DNA of 64,000 bases from Perca fluviatilis. Its lineage: Eukaryota; Chordata; Actinopteri; Perciformes; Percidae. The stretch lies in contig NC_053116.1 of NCBI RefSeq assembly GCF_010015445.1, positions 8,627,085-8,691,084 on the forward strand, read 5' to 3'. Positions within the stretch are counted from its first letter, which is position 1. Every line of letters starts with the position of its first letter. Position numbers and translations under genes: made by a program. The notes under the pieces are model-generated. The model was not told the origin of the DNA. It did no database searches and saw nothing but the letters and a program-made list of their open reading frames with translations. This document shows positions 30,401-41,531 of the stretch, piece after piece.

Positions 30401-33400
30401 AAGGAGTGTTTAGCATTGACCCGTGGTCTCCGCCATTGTCTAGTAGGCTACGAGGTAACCTGAACATGGGGGGAGGCCAATTGGTGAAATTGGCCTGAGA
30501 TTGGTAATTTGGCAATTAGATTACTTTATTTTATTCCCATTGTCATTTCTGAGACCTATTTCGGTTTAATGTTTTAATTTAGAAATGGTGCAGTAAAGTC
30601 TATTTTGTAAAGGTATATTGATTATATGGGTGTTATGGTGTAGTGCAAGTGAAATCATCCACACATTTACAGGGAGTGTTTTATCCTCATGCAAGTAGAC
30701 AGTCACACACTCAACACATTTCTGACATGCATTATAGAGAGCATTCACATTGAGTGTACGTAAACCAATCTGGGCGTTGTGCACAAGACCTGTAAGACAG
30801 AATTGTGTTACAATTGTATGTCAGAAAAAGTCATAGTACTGTAAAGTATGTTGAAAAAAAGTCATAGTATATATTATGTTGGAAAAAGTCACAAAAGTCA
30901 TTGGATAGTATGTCGAAAAAAGTCATAAAGTCGTAGTATTGTTTTAAAAAAGAAGCCATAGCATGTCGATAAAAAAGTAATAGTATAGTATGTCGGGTAA
31001 CGTCATAGTATTGTTTGCCGGAAGAAGTCATAAAGTCATGGTATAATATTTTGGGAGAAGTCATAGATAGACTTTGTCATTTCACAAGCTTGTGTAACGA
31101 AATTTGCTGTGCCGTACCTGAATAAAGTACAAAAGTAAAACATACACAAATAAATACTCTTAACATACACTCGTGCAGTCATCCCAGCCAATATATGAAC
31201 AGTGTTGCATTGGTTGTATTATTGCAAATATAGTTCATCAGACACCAAGGCAAGGAAATGTTTGATTTTGTTCAGCTCAATGATGGCTCTTGGATAAAAG
31301 CTGTCCTTCAGTCTGTAGGTGGGAGCTTTGAGTGCTCTGTAGCGCCTCCCAGTGGGTAACAGACAGAACAGGTGATAACAGGGGTGGGTCTTATCTGCCA
31401 GGATGTTGTTAGCTGTGCAGAGGCAGCGGGTCCTGAAGGTGTCCTCCAGAGAGGGTAGGGTGAGTCCAATATATAGTATATGAGTCCTATATAGTATGAA
31501 CAAATGTCATGAGTAGTGTGTTGGAAAAAGTCATTTTATAGTTCGTTAGAAAAAAGTAATAATAGTATAGTATGTTCGAAAAAAAAGTCATAGTGTAGTA
31601 TGCTGAGTCATATATACATACCAGCAAACTCAGAAGGGCTGAAAAAGGTGACCGTTTCACAAAAAACATCCATTAAAAGGGTATTTTACAATAACTGAAT
31701 GTAGCATGGGGCTGGCGAGGCCAGTTTGAAGTGAACACATCTGTGTTGTTTTTCAGACAACAGCAGCTGCAGACTGTTATACGTTCCTCTCCAGTGAAAT
31801 ACAGACACACGTTTACACTATTTAGCTGTCAGCATTTTAACCGTGTTTACTCCAGCTGCTAGCTAACGGTAGGCTAACGTTACCTGCTGTCGAATGTAGT
31901 GTTAACTAGCGTGACATGCGGCGATGTTTAGGTTGCCTCTAACGTCCGTTTTCGGAGCATCAGAGAGAAGCGCAGGCATTTCAGTGGCACCTAAGGCACC
32001 GAAATCTGCGTTGCTAATCTGTCCGGTAGATAACTGTCGTTAAGGCACCAGGCACCGTATTAGCAGCACTGGGTCCGGTGCTAATACCCGGCTAATAAAA
32101 ACGGCGATTTTAGCCGAAAAGCAACTACTTTGCAGGTATGTATATAGTGTATCGAAAAAGTCATAGTATAGCATGTCAAAAAAAAGCCACAAAATCATAG
32201 TATAGTATGTCATGGACTCATGGTACTGGATAGTACCAAAGTACTTGTGGTACTGTATAGTATATCAAAAGTCATAAAAAAAAAGTCAGTGTATGTCAAA
32301 AAAAGTCATATAGTATTTCTAAAGTCAAAGTGTTGTTGGGGGGAAAAAAAAATCATAGTATAGTATGTCGAAAAGGTATAGTATGGATTGTCAAAAAAGT
32401 AAATAGTGTAGTATGTCGAAAAAAATCATAGTACTTAGTATGTTGAAAAAAGTAATAAATAATAGTTTAGTATGTCGAAAAAAGTCATAGTATGCATTGA
32501 AAAAAGTTGCAAAAAATCATAGTATAGTATGTCAGTCATAGTATAGTATGTTGAAAAGTCGTCAAAAAGTCAAAGTATGTTGAAAAAAAGAAAAGAAAAA
32601 GGTCAGTATTTTTGAGAAGTCACAAAATCATAGTATAGTATTTCAAAAAGGTATCGTATGGATTGTGCAAAAAAGAAAGTGTAGTAGGCCTATGTCCATA
32701 AAAGTAATAGTATACATTAAAAAAAGTTGCAAAACCTCATTGTCATGTTAGTCATAGTATGTCCAAAAAAGTAATCGTATAGTATGTCAAAAGTCATAGT
32801 ACTTTATATGTTGAAAAAAGTCATAGTATAGCATGTCAAAGAAAGTCACGCTAGTCTACATTGAAAAACAACACAAAAAATCATAGTATAGTATGTTGAA
32901 AAAAGTCATAGTATACATTAGAAGTCCCACAAAGTCTATAGTATGTCGAAAAAAAGTCATACTATAGCATGTTGAAAGAATCATAAAAAGGTCATAGTGT
33001 AGTATGTTGAAAATAGTAATAGTATAATATGTTGGAAAAAGTCATAGTCTAATATGTTAGAAAAATGCCACATGGCCGTGTCATATGCTGGCTCCTAAAA
33101 TGGCACCCAGAACTCTGAGGACCCCTGATGTAGGATTTTTGTTTTAAAATGCTTCAGGTCAGTTTAACTGTTAACTTTAAATTGAAAATGGTCCCCCCTC
33201 CCCCCTCAATGTTAAATTACAGCCCTGTATGTTGTGTGTTATGTTGTATGATTTATAACTAAAAGAGGTCTTCATTTCCCTTGCAGTTTGGCACCCTACT
33301 CTATGACTTACAGAGGACACCGGGGAGTAAGAAAGGATATGGTCTGTCTGCCAGGACCGCAGCACGCTTCCCGCCCTGTAGCAAGGTACGTTCAACTTAA

Positions 33401-35272
33401 ATGATGGGGAATTCCACTGATTTGAAATATGGAGCTCAGTTTATTTGTCTACTCATCCTGTGAAACAGCTGTATAATATTGTCTTAAGAGCGTGGTTATC
33501 CCAGCTTTGACTTTTTAATAGAATTTAAAAAAAAACACACACACACACACATTACAAACTGATGGTGTGAGGTGAGGAAGAAGTGAGCATTTACCAGGTC
33601 GCAGAGGGTCTGATGAAAGATCCTATTATGTTGCATCACGGGAATTAGTTTTGTTTTTGGAGCTTGACCCATGAAAGGGAATAAATTGGTGGTGGAGGAA
33701 GTACAGTATTCAGATCATTGACTTAACAGTACTAAGTGTAAGTATGTCAGTATTATTAGGAAACTGTATGTATCAAAAGTACTCGATGCAGAAAAATGTC
33801 CCCCTGACTGTTATACTTTTATATATTGTATCATTAGATTATTAGATCTAGATTAGGCTTTTACTTGTTGTAGTTGGTTGAGGTGGAGCTCATTTTTAAA
33901 TGTTTAAATGGCAAATGATTTTGATTATAGATCAATCTTCCTTAAAGTGACGCCTTCCCAATGTTTGTTTTGACCATCCTACAGTACAACATACAAAAAT
34001 TATTACAAATAAACAATTGATTGGTTAATTGACTAATCGTTTCAGCTGTACTTGTTTTTACTGTTGGATAGTTTAATTTGTAACAAAGCATATTTTAAAA
34101 GCTCTTTATTTGTAAAGTATAAATGTACCAAGTTTCATTCTAAGATCAGAACATAACCACTACTGCTTTGATTTGACCGTTATATATATATATTTTTTAA
34201 ATCTGCCTCTTGTGAGTTGCAGTGCTAAATGGCATGTAAATAACATGTCAAGTTTAATTTAATTAGTTACAATTTCTATCCCCAGACAGCGACCCCTTCC
34301 CCACAGCAGTACCAGCAGGATCAAAGCCGGTCCAGAGCCCCCCCTCCTGGCAAAACCCCTTTCAACTCAACCACAGAGAGGTTCAGAAGCATGTCATGTA
34401 CAGCGGAGGACAGCCCAGGGTGAGACACAGACAGACAGAAAGAGAGAGAGACAGCTCCAATGTAACAGTGGTGAACAGGGCTGACACATGGTCATTTTGT
34501 GATACAGGCCCGGGACCTACGCTCACGATGCAGTGACAAACAGGAAAGTGAGCTGGCCCATGTGCTTCGGAAACCCCGACTGGTCCAGGCTGCCCCAGAC
34601 GCAGAAGAAGTCACTCCGGGTGAAGGTAAGGTTTGAACTCCAAAACAGACAGTAAAACAGACTGAAAGAGGCAGCCGGTTCTTACATGCAAACCCCCCCT
34701 TTTTTTTTTATTTATTCATTTAGCTGAAGAAGTAGGAAAATTTTCTCAACCCATCAAGGAACCGTTTAGTTTATCTGAAACATTTAAATTCTGAACCACC
34801 AAGTTTGTAGATATACATGACTGGACGAGAACATGACAAATTGTAATCTGGAAAGTAACTAAAGCTGTCAGACAAATGTAGTCGTGAATGAGTAGAAGTA
34901 AAACGTTGCATAAAATGGGAATACTCAAGTAAAGTACCTCAATTTGTAAGTAAGAGTGCTTGAGTGAACCCACCACTTTCTATACAGAAATAAGTATCTG
35001 TCTTGTCATGAATACCAATAAGTGTTGCCCAAAATGTTATTTGGTAAAGTAGTTAACGTGCAGATAAAAACATGTTTTGAGCATTGTTACCGATCCCAAA
35101 CCCTGTACCAAAAGTACACACAGCTGCTGCTAAATAAATGCACTATTTGGTTGGATACATTCCTAATGTAAAGCAACACATCTAATGCTCTTTTGTTTTC
35201 CTTCAGCTAAACAAAGAAAAGGAGTTCCTGAAGCACAGAAGCAAGGTGGCCTACCTGAGTTTGTACTACTAA
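27434..35272 (+). CDS. pifo: Pitchfork / ciliary microtubule-associated protein 3, complete
   Basis: Pitchfork (PIFO, CIMAP3) is linked to ciliary targeting vesicles, the basal body and ciliary disassembly. Five exons, 27434-27583, 33287-33385, 34286-34419, 34508-34625 and 35207-35272, join in frame into 188 aa (human 191). Family hallmarks: N-terminal FGTSQERKLFPLHHAPDRLG, then LYDLQRTPGSKKGYGLSART, the SPGPGTYAHDA repeat-like motif near residues 126-136 (the SPGPxxY motif of ciliary inner proteins), WPMCFGNPDW, and a C-terminus HRSKVAYLSLYY. The ATG chosen is the first in frame, opens an exon of exactly 50 codons and lies about 230 bp past the atp6ap1 poly(A) signal. Intron 1 is 5.7 kb and mostly satellite-like sequence; the other introns are 0.09-0.9 kb. 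A variant poly(A) signal AGTAAA is at 35397-35402. Confidence 0.93.
27950..29650. repeat. Degenerate satellite array, about 25-bp unit (block 1)
   Basis: Dozens of diverged copies of a unit close to GTCATAGTATAGTATGTCGA plus an A run. It is AT-rich and lies in pifo intron 1. Related blocks are at 30820-31070, 31495-31610 and 32140-33070, separated by unrelated sequence. Confidence 0.93.
29651..30819. other. Non-satellite spacer inside the pifo intron array
   Basis: About 1.2 kb of more complex sequence between satellite blocks, with a locally GC-rich stretch at 29960-30450. Short open frames here (for example 29954-30136) have no recognisable similarity. It may be a further mobile element; ends not identified. 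Confidence 0.35.
30820..31070. repeat. Satellite array block 2
   Basis: Same GTCATAGTATAGTATGTCG-type units as block 1, strongly diverged, in pifo intron 1. Confidence 0.85.
31080..31470 (-). mobile_element. LINE fragment: C-terminal end of a retrotransposon ORF
   Basis: The minus-strand frame 31219-31503 includes LEDTFRTRCLCTANNILAD, HPCYHLFCLLPTGRRYRALK and YRLKDSFYPRAIIELNK. This resembles the C-terminal end of fish non-LTR retrotransposon polyproteins (the 'HPLF.LLPSGRRYR...L..SF.P.AI..LN' pattern). The 3' UTR with TTTCGTTACACAAGC follows toward lower coordinates. Truncated; no reverse-transcriptase core. Confidence 0.65.
32140..33070. repeat. Satellite array block 3
   Basis: More copies of the ~25-bp unit. 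It ends next to 'catatgctggctcctaaaat' (about 33080), a sequence that also occurs within block 1 near 28220. Confidence 0.88.
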
Positions 35273-35422
35273 CTCTAAAGCTGACGGATGAAATCCCACC
35301 GGGATACTAATGTAAAAACTGGTGCCTTTGTCAAATTATTTTCCTCAACTTTTACAGACATTACCTGGACTTGGAAGAAAAGTTAGATATCTCAAGAGTA
35401 AAAAACAAACAAGTAATTTATC

Positions 35423-35428
35423 TTTATT
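35423..35428 (-). terminator. taf8 polyadenylation signal
   Basis: AATAAA on the minus strand (TTTATT on plus), 241 bp after the taf8 stop. The pifo AGTAAA on the other strand is only 21 bp away, so the two convergent transcripts should abut or overlap at their 3' ends. Confidence 0.7.
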
Positions 35429-35668
35429 CACAAAATGACTGTGATTTCACCATGTTTTTACAAAGTTAGTGCTTGCTGAAAAGTAACGCAACAAAAAAAA
35501 AATAAGTTGTCTCTTCAAAAGAAGTCTGTCAATATACAAAATACCAACAGCGGCGCTGGTCCGGGACGCTTCACCGCCGTGCCTCTCTCCTCTCTGGGGA
35601 GGGAATCGCTGCACTGCTGGAAGCACCAACCACTGTGGCAAGTGTGTGTCTGTTGGCTCATATTGGTT

Positions 35669-38600
35669 TCATTTCTTCCTCCTCACTTTGGGTTTCTTGA
35701 CCGGCCGAAGGTACGGGTTGTCGATCACGTTGTCCTCGCTAGCCTTAGCGGAGGGAACGACGCTGCTGGGAGGAAGCATGGAGTTCTCTTTGTCACCTCC
35801 TGGATCATCCTGAGTGAGGGAAATGGGGGAAAAAGATCCATTAAGTGACATTGAACACTACATACTTGCACATCACATTTAAAAGGAATAATTTGACATG
35901 CATTTATTTGTTCTTCAAGATTGCTACACGTCTCATGTCTGTGGGTTGAGTATAGAGCTCGAGCCAGCAGGCTTAGCGTAGCTTAGCATACAGACTGGAA
36001 ACAGCTAGCCTGGCTCTGTCTGAAGTAATAACTACATCTGCATATCAGCACCTCCAAAAGCTCCCTGCGCATGTTTATCAGTACAGCAATGGAAGTCACT
36101 GCTCCCGACAAAGAAATAGTAACAGCATGTAACTCCCAGTAAATGTACAATTTCAATAAGTGAGACATATGTGTTAATTAGCAAGCAGAGGTGGAGGTAG
36201 TGTTTTTTTTAAATTAGATTTTTTTTTTATAACTTTGTCAAGAGCCAGGCTAGCTGTTTCCCTGTTTCCAGTCTGTATGCTAAGATAAGCTACTCGTAGC
36301 TCTAGCGACATTCAAACGGATAATGAAGTGGTATCAATCCTCTCATCCAACTCTCGGCAATAAAGTGAACAAGCTTATTTCACGAAATAATCTATTATAT
36401 AATAAATCTATTGCTTTAAATTGTTTTAGAAAAGGCTAATTGGATTCTTTAAACTCAGATTTACGTCGCAGTACCATGTATCACACCTACACCTTTAATA
36501 TTATGTAGGGCTTCCTGGTACACTACTTGCATGTTTTATGAACATGTTCAGTGGTTTTGAGTTCCAGGAATATGGATCCCAGTATTTCCTTGGAATTTTT
36601 ACTAAAACCAGTTCCTGGGAAAATTACCCGCAGGAAGACAGGATTTTTTTTTTTTTTAAGAATTTGTCACATCTGTTTTCATGTACTGAAACAAAGATGC
36701 CTTCTCCAAACCTCATTGATGCCATTGAAGTTCAAACTTAAAATGCTGTTATTAATAAAACTGGATCAACCTTCTCTTAATCCGAGAGGGATATTCTTTC
36801 TCTGCCACTTCAACCAGTAATAACCTCAGGTCAGCACTAACATGGTCATACACTGTACATTTACAAATACAGTGGCTTGAATACGTTTACACACCCATGT
36901 TAAAGTTGACTAAAAAGAGGAATAAAAATCTATCTTTTGGAAACTCATCTTAATGCCTTAATTAAAATAATTAGGAAAAAATCCAACCTTTAAGGACACC
37001 AATTTTCTTTGTGAATGAATAATGTATGGCAAATAAATAAATGTTCTTCCTTAAAATACAGGGGGCATAAGTATACACACCTCTATATTAAATTCCCATA
37101 GAGGCAGGCAGATTTTTATTTTTAAAGGCCAGTTATCTCATAGATCCAGGATACTATGCATCCTGATAAAGTTCCCTTGGCCTTTGGAATTAAAATAGCC
37201 CCCCATCATCACATACCCTTCACCATACCTAGAGACTGGCATGGTTTGATTTCAGTTAGCCTAATAGCTGGTTTGATTAACATTGAGAGATGATTTTTTT
37301 ATGGAAAGTACCCCATGCCAAATCTCTAGGTATGGTGAAGGGTATGTGATGATGGGGGGGGCTATTTTAATTCAAAAGGCCAAGGGAACTTTATCAGGAT
37401 GCATAGTATCCTGGATCCATGAAATAACTGGCCTTTAAAAATAAAAATCTGTCTGCCTCTATGGGAATTTAATATAGGGATGTGTATATGTATTTATTTG
37501 CCATACATTATTCATTCACAAAGAAAATTGGTGTCCTTAAAAAGGTATTCAAATTTTGAATACCTTAAATCTTTCCAAACTTTTTAAATTAATTTCCAAA
37601 AGCTGGATTTTATTCCTCTTTTTAGTCAACTTTAGCATGGTTGTGTAAACTTATGCATGCCACGCAAATGTCCCCATGTCTCTGGATCCAAATTATTGTA
37701 TGCAAGAAATCCTAGAAGTTCGAGCAAAACAGCAACAGGAATACTGAGATTCAAATTCCTGGCACACAAACCTACTGAAGATCTTCATAATAGAGCTTCT
37801 TTATATTCTACATGACATTTTCCAAATCCACCCTAAGTAGAGCTCCTGGAGGCACTACGTGAAATTGAAGAGGTAGGTTTGATACTTGGTACTGGTAAGT
37901 AAATCAGAGTTTAAAAAATTTGTCTTTTTGAATTATTGTGCACAAATGTGTGGAAGCAGTGGCCGAGTCCCAGGACGTAATCACTTTAGAAAAAAAAACA
38001 CACTATATCAAAAACCGGGCAAGCTCCAGTAGTAAAGACTTACATTGATGAGGTTTCCTGCTGCGTTCTCACTGTCTGTCTGGTCGTCCTGCTCCGAGGA
38101 GTCCGTCTCCTCCAGAGTCTGCAATTCCAGCTCCGAGGGCAGGAGGGCACTGAGATATGGGATGCTGCTTGGTTGTGCTGCGATCACTGGAAACACACTC
38201 ACAGGGATTAAAACTCATAAATAAAACATGCTTTCAGTAGTTTGACAGACATGCAGGCATACAGAGAACAAGACGGACTTGAATGGGTAAACAACATATT
38301 ACGACCGATTTTTTTGAAATAAATGTCCACTTGATGGAATCACTCACATGGGAAGGCAGTGATGTCGTCTTTGAAGAGGCTCTGAGTTTCTCCCGTCTTG
38401 GCCATGAAGCGTGTGAGCGCTCGCTCCACGTCTCTCTTCTGACTTGCTGCCTTCTCTCTCACCACTTGGTAGTCTGACACAGGCTCCCTGAATGTCTAAG
38501 GGCACAAAGGAAAACACACCTCACACACACTTCACTTTCTGAATTTCATATGCTACACATAATGAACGGCTTGCCAATTCATGCCAGGACTGCAGAGTGG

Positions 38601-41446
38601 TGAAACTGAAGGGTGTTTCCATGTCACTCAGGGAGATTACATCTTATCTTAACATATAATATTACCAAAAGATTACATTAGTTCAGGGTTTGTTTAAGGA
38701 TCTCTAAAACTACCAAGAAAAGTTCTGACTCACAGGTGTCTTGATGTACGTGTGAGGGTCAGGGAACTCTGGGAAGTGGCTGGGGATGTAAGCCGGATGT
38801 ATGCGTTTCTGTCCGGCCGACAGTGCTTTGGGAGTCACAGGTGCGTTCGTCACTGGAGCTGAAATTTATAAAAATCCAATCAATAAGAAGTTCACATCTA
38901 TGTCCATTTTTTTTTCAGTTATATAGAATCAATGTAGAAAGTGAAACTACCATTACTAGCCAATTTCATAATCCATACCAACAGTGGAAAGCAGAGTGCC
39001 TACTTACGGGCAGTTATGACCATCCTCTGTGATCTCTTGGCATACACAGGCAGGGTGTCGGCATTGAAACCTGCAGTGACACAACAGATCAAATTATGTC
39101 TTTTTTATTTTTTTATTTAACCTTTATTTATCCAGGTAAACTGTTTGAAAACAACTTCTCATTTACAAACATGACCTTCTGTGTTAGCCAGGCTTCATTG
39201 ATATGTTGTGGCGTTTTCCCACCACATGGTGGCTGCTCAACTCGCCTTTTTCGGTTTTCCATGATGAAAAAAAGTCCCTGGTACCTGGGGGTGTCCTGAA
39301 CAAACCCGCCATTTTTAAATAGTTTAGCCAGCGGTGTTTGTTTTTTTGGGCTGCCTCCAGCTTCTTTTGAAACTAAATTTGTCTTCTGGCTGTGGCAACG
39401 GCCACATGCCGAGAGTCAAAAACAACACACCTTTGACGTTCTGTGCGTGTGTTGCGTTAGGTCACGGCAGTTTCCTGCGGCGTCGCTCTGACGACCAGCC
39501 ACGCTCGCCTCAGGCATGAGGCGGTACTAAATCTGCAATGGAAAATGGAGGATGGGGCACCGCGGCCGAGTCGAGCCGAATAGAGTAGAGTAGATCAGGT
39601 ACCATGTAATGGAAAAACGCCATTGGTGTCCTCCAGTACTTACCCATTTCAATGAGTGTGACCACTGTATCTGCCAGGGTTGGGACGCTTCTGGCTGTGT
39701 GTTCACAATAAGCTTTAGCACACCGACCTATTTCAGTTATATCTGTAAAAGAGGCAACAGAAACTTTGGGGTTTAGAAAAGTCTCTGCTAATAATGACAT
39801 TTTGTAGATATAACCAATTGAAAGGTCATAAAAAATGAGATTTATTTTCTGTTCATTATCAACAAATGCACGTGGTCATTTTCAGTAGGAGCATACATCA
39901 TTAAAATAATGTGGAAGTTCTCAGTGCCGATACACCTGAACTCAGGGTATCAGCCAATACAGAGTACCAATCCAGTAGCCTTGGTGCATGGCTCTGTCTC
40001 CTTGTCTTGATAAGATATAACGTCAGTCCTGATTTTCTGAACCACTCTCCTTCATGCTTTCTTAAACATGTATAATAAAACTATTTTGACCCTCGTTCTG
40101 AATGTGTATTATTAGAAAAACTAAACTGAATCTTTTTGATCACCACCTCCAGTTTCACAGTAAAGGCCCACCACTGCTTTGTGAAAGCAGTGGTGGGTGT
40201 ATGTATTATTGCATTTTAATGTGATTAAAATGCAATAATACATTTTGACACATATGCAGGAAGTGATGTATCAGCTACAGCTGCTACAATGATCGAACTA
40301 TATCTACACAGAATCTTCATCCCCCTGCTGACATGATTAAAGATCTACAATCCATCCACAGAGGAAGAGCCACAAAGGAGATGTCCGTTTTTCTTTTGGT
40401 CCAAAATCTGTCTCAAAATCAATAAGTCTTGTCACGTATACAGTATATCACCACAGATACCAAAAATAATTTCCTTTACTCATCTCATTAAAATACCTTG
40501 GACACCTCCCTGATCAGTGAAGTTCCTGGCGCTGCACTGTAGCGACCAACAGCACAAAAACTCTAATGCTATTTTAAAGAAGGGTCGATGCATGCAATAT
40601 ATGTATTTATTTATTTATTCATGGTCGTAAGTGCCTTGGCCGAAGATGCTGGTATGGTTGATGCAGTGTGTTATTGTTTTTGCTGTTTTATATTAGTTCT
40701 GTGTACTTTCTGTGAAATGTCGGGTTGATGCATGACTGTATAAAAGTGAAGACAAAACGTGTGGCTGGCTGCAGTATAGATCATCAATACGGCCCCCATG
40801 TAAAGGCCCGGACTATGGCTGCAACAACGAATCGATAAAATTCGATTACTAAAAAAAGTTGGCAAAGAATTTCATTATCGATTCGTTGTGTCACGCAACT
40901 ACTACGCCACTCAGTCGCAGAGATTTTTTTTTTTTTGTTGAGCGCAGAGAGGAGCAGAGAGGAGCAAAAGAAAAGAAAAAAAAGAGCAGAGCGGGGGTAG
41001 AGGAAATACAGAGAGAGACCGGAGAGACCCGTAACGTTGTTCTGAAACACACAGTGGAGGCAGAGAAATCAGTACGACCTAAGTCATCCAAGGTGTGGGA
41101 GCATTTCACACTAAATAAATCAAAAACATGTTAATTGCAAGATAAGCAAAAGCGACATGGCATGGCACGGGCGCACCACGGTGATGAGTCAGCACCTAAA
41201 ACGTAAACATGTTGGAGTCCTTGATGAGGAGGAAGAGAGTTCAACAGCAGGGTAAAGTCACTACACTATCCTACTTCTGTTCCGTTCTGAAGTGAGGAAC
41301 TTAACGTCCCTCCAGTAGCTCTTCTGGTGCTGCCGTTTACTCGTTATCCAGCTGACTAACCCATATCAGTTATTGTTGACAAATAGTGTGTGGTGTATAA
41401 ATGAACTTAACTTGCACTTACTACAATGATGGTAATAATTTAATGA

Positions 41447-41531
<85 letters not shown>

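Noticed and set aside
27950..33070. A CRISPR-like array (regular short repeats)
   Set aside because: Units are tandem without unique spacers, highly diverged and in a vertebrate intron; it is a degenerate satellite.
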